DNA of 64,000 nucleotides from Aquila chrysaetos chrysaetos (Eukaryota; Chordata; Aves; Accipitriformes; Accipitridae). A program made the translations under genes and the position numbers. The notes under the pieces were generated by a model, which saw only the letters and a list, made by a program, of their open reading frames with translations, ran no database searches and was not told where the DNA came from. The stretch spans positions 23,520,234-23,584,233 of the forward strand of contig NC_044014.1 in NCBI RefSeq assembly GCF_900496995.4. The letters run 5' to 3'. Every line of letters starts with the position of its first letter. Within the stretch, counting starts at the first letter, position 1. This document shows positions 50,046 through 61,050 of the stretch, in pieces.

Positions 50046-50879
50046 GACATCACAACCCCTTCCATTATATTTGATCCTTGGCCATTTAGCCTGCTCAGTA
50101 ATCTAGCACCACTTTGCCCCATAACAGTCACAATAAAAACCCAGTAAACATGGAGGTTCCACACCAAGCCACTTCAAAGATAACTTAAACTAGAATAAGC
50201 TAGCAAACTTTCCAAAGTGGACTTACAACAGGTATTCAGACTTCCATTTCTAGTGTGAGGATGGGTCTGAAGCTTTTCTCGTACAATATATTTTCCTATG
50301 TAACAAGAGTCTCTGCATTAACGGCAATTAAATATTCATTAACTAACTGTACTTGGTATGCAAGCCAGTGCAAACCTACCTATTGTAGCAAAAAAGGAGG
50401 CAGATGCATTCAAGAAGCTGCAGTGGAAAACCTTAAAGGGTATATTAATGGACTTAACAAGGTTTTTATTGTGATTGCAGACTTCAGACTACCTAAAATT
50501 CAAGAAAAGCCTGACTCCTTACACCATCAATGGATGAGAGTAAACATAACATCTATGTTGCACACCTATCACTGGCTTTTGAATATAGCCCAGAGTGATA
50601 TCCCAGGTAGGTCATAAGATTCTCAACCCACATAATCTCTGTGAGTTTTGACTCTGATATAAGTGGGCATAACACCAAAGTCAAGGACGGATGAGCTGGA
50701 TCAGCTCACAGTTTAGCTGAATTTAGCCACGTGCTTGAAAAGAAACTTCTCTCTTGTGCAAGAACTTTCTCAATTGACTGGTAAGAACTTAGTAACAATT
50801 CTCTGAGACATAAGAAATCAATAATGATCATATAAACTCCAAATATCGAAAAATCAGACTGCTGCACAACTGAATTTTT
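50046..50879. other. Noncoding stretch with a 117-codon open segment
   Basis: Between TTCCATTTCTAG (ending 50253) and the donor CCCAG|GTAGGT (break after 50606), 353 nt stay open in one plus-strand frame, including a basic stretch CSKKGGRCIQEAAVENLKGY. The acceptor is weak and the peptide is unrecognised. In AT-rich DNA of this size, several frames this long are expected by chance. Confidence 0.18.
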
Positions 50880-50940
50880 GAAGACCTATTCAGGATTTAC
50901 AGGGCCCAGTCCTGCAAATTCTGAAGTTTTTGCATGTTTT
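50880..50940 (+). repeat. Ancient amniote repeat fragment
   Basis: TACAGGGCCCAGTCCTGCAAATTCTGAAG matches the frequent sauropsid repeat phrase 'AGGGCCCGATCCTGCAAA'. The family is not named. A strong acceptor and a perfect donor follow at 50957-50969 (see findings). Confidence 0.48.
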
Positions 50941-51487
50941 CTCACTTCTCTGCTAGGAGAAAGATCAAGGTGAGTACTAACTTTAAAGGATAAGTTTAAA
51001 ACATTTCCAAGAAATTTCTTTGGAAACAAACAGAAGTTCCTGAAAGACAAACTTACTTTTGCAAGAACTCAAACCTGAATGAAAGCAATCCAAGGAATGA
51101 CAATATTCTGAGGAGACATTGAGGTTCAAGCCAATGAGATATCTACCATGGATTTCTCTGACAGTTGCTAACATCTCTTTTAAGTCTTTATTTATATCAA
51201 TAGAAGAAGCGTGAAATGGCCCCAGACTGTAGCCCAGCTGGTGCTGCAAGTGGCATAGGCTGTATATGTGTCCTATCAGCCCCACACCCACTCCAGACCA
51301 GCCCTACAGTATAGGCTCACTCAAGCTGGTGACTCATGCACTTTGAAAGACAAAGATCAGTAACAAATTCAGAGCCTTTCACCTCTTCTCCTGTAATTTG
51401 AATACTAATTTCAAAAATCTATCAAAAACTATTGTGTTCTGACTATTGTTCTATGGCCTTCAGGGATGCTTTCAGGCCAGTTCCTAG

Positions 51488-51660
51488 TATCCAAGCAGGC
51501 AGCTATACAAAGGTATTTAGGCACCTAGAGATACATGAAGCCTCCTAATCAGATCTACAGTGTGAATTAGGAGTCTAATTTACTTAGGCAATTCTGCAAT
51601 CCCTTTTAGAGTCTAATGGCTCTTAAGCAAATAAATACCTTTGAAAATCTGGCTCCAGGT
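51488..51660. repeat. Inverted-repeat, MITE-like ancient element
   Basis: The left arm TACAAAGGTATTTAGGCACCTAGAG (51506-51530) and the right arm AGCAAATAAATACCTTTGAAAATCTGGC (51626-51653) are inverted copies around CAAAGGTATTTA. The sequence follows a dispersed sauropsid palindrome with 'AGGTATTTAGGCACCTAAA' at one end and 'TAAATACCTTTGAAAATCTGGCC' at the other. About 175 bp, noncoding. No target-site duplication is evident. Confidence 0.6.
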
Positions 51661-52207
51661 CACTTAAAGTATAAAGATTATAACAATGGATGACAGCAGT
51701 TGGTAGTCTCAATGCAAAGGCTGCATGCCTTGTCAAAGGTGCAATTTGCCCTTTAATTCCAGACATAAATCCCCTGGAAGAGGAATAAAGGACTTTCTGG
51801 AATATATATGGAGGAAACTGGCCAGCCATATTAGAATGACTGCCACTTATAGCAGGAGAAGATACAGGTTCTGCACTTTCTAAGGAGTATTCAATGGCAT
51901 AAAAGACTACTATTTCTAATTATATCTACTATTTTATATATATATACACATCACTTTTATAACATTTCCTCCAAGTTAAAAGATCACGTCATATCAATTA
52001 TTACCAGGAAGTATTCTGAGCAAGCACCAAATGGTGTCTCAAACATAAAAAGACTCAAAATCATTTCTTTAGCATGGCATAATGCCAAATTAAAAATACA
52101 GTCAAACAAATATACTTTCCTTACCACCCTTTGGGGATCCACCCTAAGGGAAGCTGTCCTGTGAGCAAATACCCAGCTGCTGCTCCCAGAGCAGCACGAT
52201 TCTATAC
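51661..52207. other. Noncoding stretch
   Basis: Unique sequence with a short (TA)n at 51938-51950. The minus frame at 52144-52338 continues from the candidate exon below to a TAG at 52144-52146. Confidence 0.5.
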
Positions 52208-52331
52208 CTTATCCTTAAATCAGGCTTCTGCAGAACTGCCACGACGTTGTCCCAAGCATAAAAGCTTAAACAAAGACTTTTGATTCCGCTGCTGAACCAG
52301 TGGATCTTCTTCACTTGCCTATCACTGTGTT
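52208..52331 (-). other. Candidate internal coding exon, unidentified gene
   Basis: On the minus strand the acceptor CTCATTAACTTCTCTTGTTAG has a pyrimidine tract and a branch-point-like CATTAAC. The donor is ATAAG|GTATAG, moderate. The 124 nt between them hold 40 open codons, including IHWFSSGIKSLCLSFYAWDN, followed by VVAVLQKP. Third positions are G or C in 22 of 40, above the local background. Entry is phase 1 and exit phase 2, so it cannot splice directly to 45241-45310 in the frame proposed there without a further exon. The alternating hydrophobic pattern could suit beta structure, but I do not recognise the family. The frame stays open past the donor to 52144. Confidence 0.28.
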
Positions 52332-53754
52332 CTAACAAGAGAAGTTAATGAGTTTCTGAAGGCTGAGATGTGAAAGCTGGAACCAGCACCTGCAATGGTT
52401 TAAAAATGGCTTGGTTCTGTTAAAGGCAATGTTGATTAACACCAACAGGGGATGTCATTTTTTTAACGGAGCCTCTTCTAGGCACAGAAGGGTTTCATTC
52501 CTCAGTAGCTAAACTGAGAACACAGTGATTTCAAGATGTGGTTTTAAATAAAGCATTTAAAAAAAACCACAACCCCAGCCTGCACCTATAAATTCCTATC
52601 TTTTCCCTGAAACAATGCAGAACAAAATTGCAGAACAGCATAGCTCCTTCGTTAAACTGGCCAATGCACATAAACACAAATGAAATTATGGCTCACTAAA
52701 AAATATTTTCTAGCTACTCACTAAAATAGCTTTGGGAGACCAGGTCCATACATGGAATAAAATGGCTTTCACCGCAGTCCTAAGCCAAACTCTCCTCTGG
52801 AATGACATTTTAGGTAATATAAACAGTTTAAAGGCAAATGTAGAGCAGAGCAGCCTAGTTTTATAGAATCAGTGCAACAAAACTGAGATTTATTCTGTGC
52901 TGAATTAAGGTCTTTATACTGTTTTTACTTAAAAAGGAAAAGTATCAAATGCAACAAATCCTACAAATGTATCTTTCACTACAAACACTTTCAGAATCTA
53001 TTTTCGATTTCAGCAAACAATAGCAGGCCCAAGCAAAGTGGGCAGAGTTTTGGGCATACTCATTTGAAAACAGTGCAAGCTTTGCCCCTTCTACTATTCA
53101 AGTAACTTAACTGGTGGTAGAAGTCCTCCCACTGCTTTTCCAATAAACTTTGTAACAATAATCACATAAAGCTCCGGGAGTGCATGACTTAGATGCAAAC
53201 AGATGCTTTTCAAAATACCTGCTTGCATCCTTCAGCTTATATGAGAAATGCAGAATCCGTATTTAAAGATAAAAGCCCTTTCAAGAACTCTGTAATGTTC
53301 AGAGCACCGTGGGATGAGTCATTAAACCTCACGACTTCTTAGTGCACTATGTACAGCAATTCTCATTTTATCTGGGAGCAGAGGGGAGAAACAAGAGAAA
53401 AAGTTTGACCAGCAGCACACAGCGCATGACAGATTGTAAATAATGCTTTCGCCTTTTAGTTCTTCACAAGCTTTTCTGAATGTCTGAAAATAAAGGCTAA
53501 TGAAACTGCTAGAATAACTGCGTAGATTTACACAGAAACTGAAGGACCAACATTAACAAATGGAAAATGTAGTAAAGCCACCTGAAACACAGCCCTCAGT
53601 AGTGCCTGTTCCCTAGACCTGACTCCCTTCTCCAGGACCCAGACACATCTCTCTCCTCATGGTGTCCTGGCACAGCATCCCGTAGCTGAATACTCCACAG
53701 CACACCACAAACATTTATCAAAGCATGTTTCAACTCAAGTTACACGTGCAGGGG
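52332..53754. other. Noncoding stretch
   Basis: No gene or repeat is supported. An A-run at 52556-52566 and scattered TAAT words are the only features. Confidence 0.55.
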
Positions 53755-54117
53755 TGGATTTGGTGGGATAAATAACATTCCTCCCCATTTCACACGTGAA
53801 TTAATGAAGGTGTAAAGCTGTGGGCAGACATCAACAGGAACATGGGTGAGGGAGGGGTGCCAGGCAGCCCAGGCAAGCTGGGGAGATGCTATTCAGGCAA
53901 AACAATGGTGTGCAACTGCGATGCCTCGCTGTGACTGTCACTGCCTGCATCACCTGCCTGTCACAGCAGTTCTTGTTCACGAACCATGAGGTAGCGGAAT
54001 GAAGGCATTTGCCCAACATTGCAGTCAGACTCTGACAGAGCTGGTATCAGAACCAGACCCTGATTCAGAGCTCCCTTCTCTAAACATTAGACCACATGCT
54101 TTCTTTATTACCGCCTA
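53755..54117 (-). repeat. MIR/CORE-SINE, possibly interrupted
   Basis: GGCATTTGCCCAACATTGCAGTCAGACTCTGACAGAGCTGGTATCAGAACCAGACCCTGATTC, then CTAAACATTAGACCACATGC (53990-54103), is the reverse-complement MIR 5' half with its tRNA-related end ('GCAGAGCTGGGATTAGAACCCAGA ... CTCTAACCACTAGACCATGC'). About 190 bases to the left, AAATAACATTCCTCCCCATTTCACA (53769-53793) looks like the other half, so the SINE may hold an insertion of about 180 bp. Confidence 0.7.
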
Positions 54118-56164
54118 CAAAATACACAACAGTACACTGTACAACACATGCCACAGTACCCCAGAACACGTCTGATCGGAAGTGTGGGGACATTTTATGC
54201 CAAAGCCCACATGCATGTCAATGGTTAGCAGGATCTGTTCATCAATAACCTGCATCTCAGATGTATCAGAATAATGGCTAAGAGACTGAAAAGCCTGTCT
54301 GAAAAAGAAAACAGAACGTGAGTGACAAAAGAGAAAAATAAGCAGATGGTTATGTGTTAAACCAGGATAGACAAGCATTAGGAAAAATGGAATGCCTACG
54401 TTTACCCAGGCCAACACCAAAAACCAGCAAGAAATTGTTGCTAAATTTACTTTAGATAAAATTTCAGAACAACAGCAAACACACACAAGAACATTCCCAC
54501 CAGCAAAGAATTACAGAAGCAGGTGATTTTGACTTTAAGTCTGTGGATGAGAAAACACAACTGTAATGGTTTAACGGACAAATTTCATGCAGAACATTTG
54601 GAGACAGAAACTGCAATCACGGTTTCCTGGCCAGCCTGGGTCTGACACACATTTTATCATTATTGGAGAACCTTAATGGATGGGTTTTGCACCTCATAAC
54701 AGCCATTCAGAGTACTACTTGCTGTTAGGACTTGCACTATAGCTCATTAGAGTTACAAGAGTTACAACAATGAGCTCTGAATTGAGATTTTTGTGGCATG
54801 AGGGATTCTGTGCTTCAAATTGCAGAATTTGGCTATCTTAGAAGATGACCACCTTGAAACCAGGGCTACGGATAAACATTCAGAAATCAGGAGAGCTGGC
54901 TCTCTCAACACAAGATTATTTTTTTTTAATCATAAGGTTTTGCTTTCTTTTTCAGATAACCTCATAAATGATACCTTTTGAATCTTTATTATATTTAATT
55001 TTTTCTTCAATGGTTCAGAGCTTTTAGAAATCACATTTTCATGCTTTCCTCTGAAAATTTCTTCTGTTGCTTTCCAGAAAAATAATAATCCTGCACTAGG
55101 ACACCTCAGTACTGTCACAAAAATAATTCTTCCTTTTTCCTTTTCCAAGCACGTTAAGAGGGAGGTTGGAAAGGAGAAAAAGACCACATTTAATCATCTG
55201 AAGTACTTAATAAATCATTTCAAATGCCTTAAAAACATCAATAACTAATAAACTAATTTAAATTTGACCATCTGAGCCTAAGCCATCCAATTTTTATCTC
55301 AGTTTTAAAATACTACATATATACAATCTTAAAGCATTGATGAAAGAAGAGGAAGACAAAAAGGAATTCTGAGAGCACCCACATTGCTCACATACTGTTT
55401 GCAGGGGGGATCAGCTGTAGAGATACCCACATTTGAAAGTCACAGAATTTTTGTAGATGCTTTATTCAATCATTCAACAATCTCTTACTGCCACTGAGCT
55501 TTTTACTGCTTACCAGCATGCTGCTCAGGAGGGGAAATAAAATAGCAGTGTCTAATGTTCCAGACAGAAACCATGACAATATATAAACAAAATGCTGAAT
55601 TTAAATTCTAGTGCAGACTGATTAGATTGAAAGACAAGTTAGAGTGAAATGATGTCAGGTTCAGTGAACCAAGTGTAAAGGTCTTTATGATTACATTGGC
55701 ATTTTTGCCTCAGTTGCAGGCATCAGTGTCTACATTGGATTACGACACCTGAGAATTTAAATACAATCATACATTTCTAATGAAAAAACAGCACATGTGA
55801 GTAATACAGCTCCATATTAACTTAATTACATCTTGCAATTACAATTACAGCAGCACTGCTACCGGGATGAAATTATTGTGACTGAGCCTCTCCATACTCT
55901 ATGCAGGCCTTTCACGGGAGCCTCATGCAGCCTCACCTGAACTTGCACTAGAAAATCAGTGACAAAGACCAGAATGTGAACTCTGTCCAGGTATAAGGAC
56001 AGGGCTTTCATCGTCCTGAGTTGGCCCAGAAAAAGAACAAACAGAATTTAATTTCTGTGTAGAATATTGAGGTTGAAGCAGGACCCAAAAATAAGTGAAG
56101 GCATTTTCCCTCAGAGAAAATGGATAGCCACTGTACTCTATGGGAAATACACATTAGGGATCAC
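54118..56164. other. Noncoding stretch
   Basis: A minus-strand frame (54115-54486) contains a strong acceptor, GTTCTGTTTTCTTTTTCAG, with exon sequence starting at 54298. It ends at a TAG six bases before AATAAA (54109 down to 54104); see findings. The remainder is AT-rich unique sequence. Confidence 0.45.
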
Positions 56165-56235
56165 TCCAAACTCACAATGATGATGTCCCTTAAGGCCAAG
56201 AAGGACCAACTGAACTAAACCCACAGTACTCTTCT
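56165..56235. repeat. Possible CR1-type 3' fragment
   Basis: GATGTCCCTTAAGGCCAAGAAGGACCAACTGAAC recalls the dispersed sauropsid phrase 'AAGGCCAGAAGGGACCATTGTGATC'. It is too short for a firm call. Confidence 0.3.
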
Positions 56236-59200
56236 GCTGTTCCTATGCTTCTTGACAAGAGGGAGCTGGAATTCCTGCCTATCTTGGAGCACCTAGAAAG
56301 ACAGCATGGCATAAGCAAGGACAGTCTTTCTAGTTACCTGCCTTGACAGCATCCCAGCAACGTGGTACACAACGCAGGGCTTGCTTCAGAACACTGCTTT
56401 CCCTTTTCAAATATTTTCCTTTGCTCTTAGCAATAGCGATTTTACAGATAGGCATGCTGGCATTATGAACCTCACACAGACAGAACATCGTTGTCCTTTT
56501 ACATTAACTTTGCAAGCTTGTCTTACCCAATTCAGTGTCAGCGCCCATCAGAATCACAGACCTGAAAGGTTGCACCGGAGTAATCAAACGCAGCTCTAGT
56601 GACAGCAGTTTGCTAAAATCCAGATCAAAACTCTGTTTCTAATCTTGCCTGGCTTAAGGCTGAATTTAAAGTAAAGCAGTACAGAAAAAAGTATCACTGC
56701 CTCATCCACTTCTTAAAAGAAAGCAGCAACAATGTGGGGAAGAGCTGAGGCTGTAAAGACTCGAGATTCTCCTCTTGCATTTTGCATTCTCCCCAATGTC
56801 TTCTCATGGTTGTGCTCTCTCACATAGAGAAGCACTGGGAGATACGTTCCCCGTGGTATTTATAAACCAACAGCTTCTGCAAAGAAGGAGCACCCTAATG
56901 CACTAAGGCTGTGCAACCTTCTCAACGATGGAAACAACATGTGAGTTACCTGTGGCTTTACTGATGACACAGTACTCGTGTCATCTGCAGTTCCTCAGTG
57001 AAGACAGTGAGCACAAGTTCTTGCTCCAAAAGAACAAATCCCTAAAAGCAGGGAGATAATGCTTTCCAATACCCCCCAATAGCTACTCCAAAGGCAGCAG
57101 AGGACTTACAATACACAGTTAAAACAGTTACCATTTATCCTGCACAAAGTATAAAGACATACAAATCACGCACAAAAACAGCCCATCACAAAGCACTGGT
57201 AGAATACTTCATAATCCCAAACAACATCTAATGGGAAATGCTTTCAGATATATGACTTAGTTTAAGAAAAAGAAAATCTAATTTTTATACCTCTCTTAAG
57301 CTTCTCAGGGAATCAAATCAATTAAATTGGCTAGCTACATTCAAGCAATTGAAAAACATTTCCCAGAAGACATACATACATAGTATTAACAAGATACATA
57401 GAGTTAAGTAAGAGAGAAGCAGGAGTCTAGAGTTTGTTTTCTGTCTGGAACTGAAGGACAGGGTGTGACTTTAGGACTTATCTTGTTTCCTAGGGAGGGA
57501 GAACAACCCTGGTCTGTACTGCCAGACAGATTCTGCTTAGCAGCCTTCCCAGCCCTTCCTTCCACATCAGGCCTGTGCATCTCCCTTGCCCCCAGTCACA
57601 CACTTACATAAACGGTGACCCTTTATCAAAGTCAGCTTTTATAAAGCAAGACACAGTGGCATGATTAGGACCTGATAAAATGAAAAACAAAACTCTCCTG
57701 CACAAAGAAATGGAATGATTCCCGGAAGCCAGAGTAATTGCTAATCATGAACAGCCACAAAAAAAGAGATGTTTTCTGAACTCCTCCATGTTCAGTGGCA
57801 CAGAAATTGTGAAGCTATCTGTACAGCTGGTGAGGGAAAAAAAGCTGCAACTCAAGAGATTTTTCACTTATAGCAAACAGCGGCAGCCTGGCTAATTTCA
57901 TACAAAAAGATGTGTTCAACATATTTAGTTAATATTTACTACCATAAATAATATCTTGCTTATCAGTCTAATTTATATAACATTGACTTCCATAGTAACA
58001 CATAAAAGATGACTTTACCAGTTCTGTGCCTTCTTTTTTTTTTAATTCCTAAAGGCCTGAAAACTGTTTAAAAAGAGAGAGAGGGGTGTTTGGGACTTTT
58101 TTTGCCACTTGTTCTTTTCATTTAAAATATCAGTTGTCTAATTCTATGGTTTCCTTAGATGTCCTAGACCTAGACTTGAAGCTCCTTTAGACATCTATCT
58201 GAGCAAGCTGTTACATTCTGGCAAACAACAACTTTTCTCCCAAATATTTATTCAGGTGTTCAAAAGCTTGGGGGTTTTGTTTGTTTGTTTTAAACTTTTA
58301 AGCTATCAAAATAAAAATACCTCTTCCCTGGACAGTTAGTCAGCTTTCATTCTTATAATATCCCTGATATAATTCTACCAGATCATCAATTATGCATATA
58401 CTCTGGAAGAAATTATTTTAAAAAAGAAAAAAAAAAAAAAAGAAACAAGATATGCTTTTCTCATACAGAAGAAAACCACAGGCAGAAAACAGAGGGACCC
58501 TTTGGGCCTTTTTTATACATAACAGGAGAAAAAAAAAAAAAAAACACAATAGATCACAAGTGTACTTTTTATCTTTTAGAGATTACTTAATGATAGCTTG
58601 CAAAAGTCCTCAGAAGGACATTAAATATTTCATTCATTTAGTTCATCCACTAAATATGGAGGGGTTACAGAAATTAACAGCCCTCTGCTTAAGGACAACC
58701 ATCTAGCAGGCAGTTAGCTGCTCTGCAATCATTGAATCGAATTTTTAGATTCAAAATTATATTTTCTTATGAAATATTAAACTGTCAGGAAGGGAAATTA
58801 CCACAAGATTTGCACAACAAAGTAAATTTCTTTGGATTAAAAAACACTTTAAAATCTAGAAAGGTTTTTTTAGATTAAGGAAGGATAACAATTGCTCCAT
58901 AAGAGTCCAGCTGACAAGAGTATGTGTGCTGAATCTCTTGTTCCTTTGGCTAACTGTATTTGTTTTCTGTTTCCTCGTGCTCCTTTGCTTTTGTGGTTCC
59001 AGCTTTCCTAATTTGGTCATCCAAAAGTTAACCGAGGACTAGTCGTGTAGATTCCTTCTATAGTAAATGGAGTTGGGATTATTCATTGTTCACAGTAACC
59101 AGAGAACGCTACAGCAAATTAAGAAGAAACCCACACATTTTATCACTCTGCTGTTCCTTGTCCATGGCCTGTTCTTAAGATTGTCCTCTTATTCTGGTTG

Positions 59201-60919
59201 GGACAGCACAGAGCACAAGAGTCTCCTGGTCCACACCTGGGACTCGCAGCCACGAGAGCCCAACTCCCAGCAGGGAGACTGCCCACCTTATTTTCACAGT
59301 CACAGTGAACTTTGTGTACAGCCCTTCTCTCAACATGTGTGATACATGCTATGCCAGCAGCTGCCACAACAACAAAAAAAAAATAGTTAATTCTGCCACA
59401 TCCACATCCCTGCTTGATTCTGAGTTGGCCGTTAAAAAAAAAAAAAAAAAGCCAGATGCAAACTGATAGACCAAATACCTTTTAAGTCACAGGCTGGCCA
59501 TCTTTAATAATGCTAATAAAAATGGGGTAAACTTACATGGGTACTTTAGAAGGGCTCAAGCATGTAATGCACACCCAAGGATGTGAATGCTGTGGCATAC
59601 TGAGTGAGCTCAGCATCACCCAGTCTGAAATTCAGGAAACAGTGGTTCTTCTATAGGAACCATTAGGGACCTTGGGAAGATCTATGGCATGTGTTAACTT
59701 TATTTGACATGTAAGGTGTCCGGGCTATAAAATGGCTTGGGGAAAGTGACAGTCTCATTTTAGTTCTTTTAATGTCCAGAGTATCCAGTGAATTCAATTA
59801 TGTGTGATTACTGAATTATCAGTGATTGAATAGCTGCTCCTCTATCACACTGTGTTATCTGCCTCCGAGTACCCCTGTGCTACCATTGTTCTCCGAGCAT
59901 AAACAACAGTCTTCTACCCTTGACCATGCCAGGACATCTTTTTCATGTGTTCTCTGTTGCATCCAACTACAGAAGAAATTTTTTTCAGTCAGACTCAGAT
60001 CTGGCCTCAGGTCAGGCTCCAAATACTTCAGCTATGCTTTGGATTCAGGTCTCAGCATCAGGCATCAGCACTGTACCCAGCCGGGGTTACAATGCAGCTC
60101 TTCAAGTCAGTCGGTATTATAGCATGTAGCAGACATCCAGAATGGCTTAATGGAAACAGAAGCCCTCAGTGGGAAATTATAGCTTTTACAGGAACATATG
60201 GTCCACAACCACTCAGTGGTTATAAAAGTGTTTATCGCAACATTTCATGGAGGGGAAAGCAAAACAGAATTGAAAGATAACATACACTGCTTCTGAAAAT
60301 CTTGTGACTAGCAGACTTGCACAAAACACTGACCAAACAGAAAATGTAGAGAGCTCCAGTATTTAGAGTGGAAGCTTATGGTAGTGAAGATGATTAAGTC
60401 AATTGCAGCAATGATTTTTTTTTTTTTTCCACAAAGATAGCATCTCACATATCTATTGTGCTTTCCACTCATAATGACTCAAAGTCATTTCCATAAACCA
60501 CACATGGTGAAAGTTCCTGCACTCACTACAGGGAACACAAACACTTCTGGGGTAGGTTACAACAGATGCTTGGAACTGTGCTTCTAGGGCATATCCAAAA
60601 TGAGATATCGCCAGAGTTAATGTCTCCGTACACTTGCAAAGTGCCAGGCAGAGATGGTCAGACCTCTTGTTCACACTTTCTCTTATGAGTCCACTAACTA
60701 CTTGCCGTGGATGGTATCACAATCAGCATGCACCTAGCAGGACTGCCTTGCACTGAGCCATCAAGATTCCTTCCTGCATCACTTATGTTTTCATGTAAAT
60801 TCAAATATTAGATGTGGACAGAACTTCCCTCTCCTGCCCAAAAATCACCTTGAGCACTAGCACAAATAAACCAAGGTTCTTACTGCACAGTAGAAGGCAA
60901 CCCTGACTAGCTGGCAAAA
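56236..60919. other. Noncoding stretch with several A-tracts
   Basis: Homopolymer runs lie at 58420-58446, 58529-58544 and 59434-59450 (A) and at 60415-60428 (T). None is preceded by a recognisable retroposed body. A 58-codon plus frame (57719-57892) ending at TAA 57893-57895 contains GTEIVKLSVQLVREKKLQLK but has no firm exon borders. An AT-rich repeat-free block at 57880-58020 may be a conserved element. No gene is supported. Confidence 0.5.
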
Positions 60920-61050
60920 ATCCTCCATCCACATCATAGACGAGAGAGTGGAAGCATAAACGAACATTGTGTAATTTACCCGTCACCCTGCTCTGTATCA
61001 GTAACAGAGCTGGAAATAGAAACCTCCCCTATTAGACACCACATCAAGAG
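60920..61050 (-). repeat. MIR/CORE-SINE fragment
   Basis: TCATAGACGAGAGAGTGGAAGC, ATTTACCCGTCACCCTGC and CAGTAACAGAGCTGGAAATAGAAACC follow the reverse-complement MIR order: 'CAGATGAGGAAACTGAGGC', 'GACTTGCCCAAGGTCACACAGC', 'GGCAGAGCTGGGATTAGAACCC'. Confidence 0.55.

Noticed and set aside
48793..52133. Identical 15-mer CCTTACCACCCTTTG at 48793-48807 and 52119-52133, both minus donor-like
   Set aside because: A few shared 15-mers are expected by chance in 64 kb, and the flanks do not align.
58420..58544. Closely spaced A-tracts that might be tails of processed pseudogenes or SINEs
   Set aside because: No upstream retroposed body, target-site duplication or polyadenylation signal in the right place.
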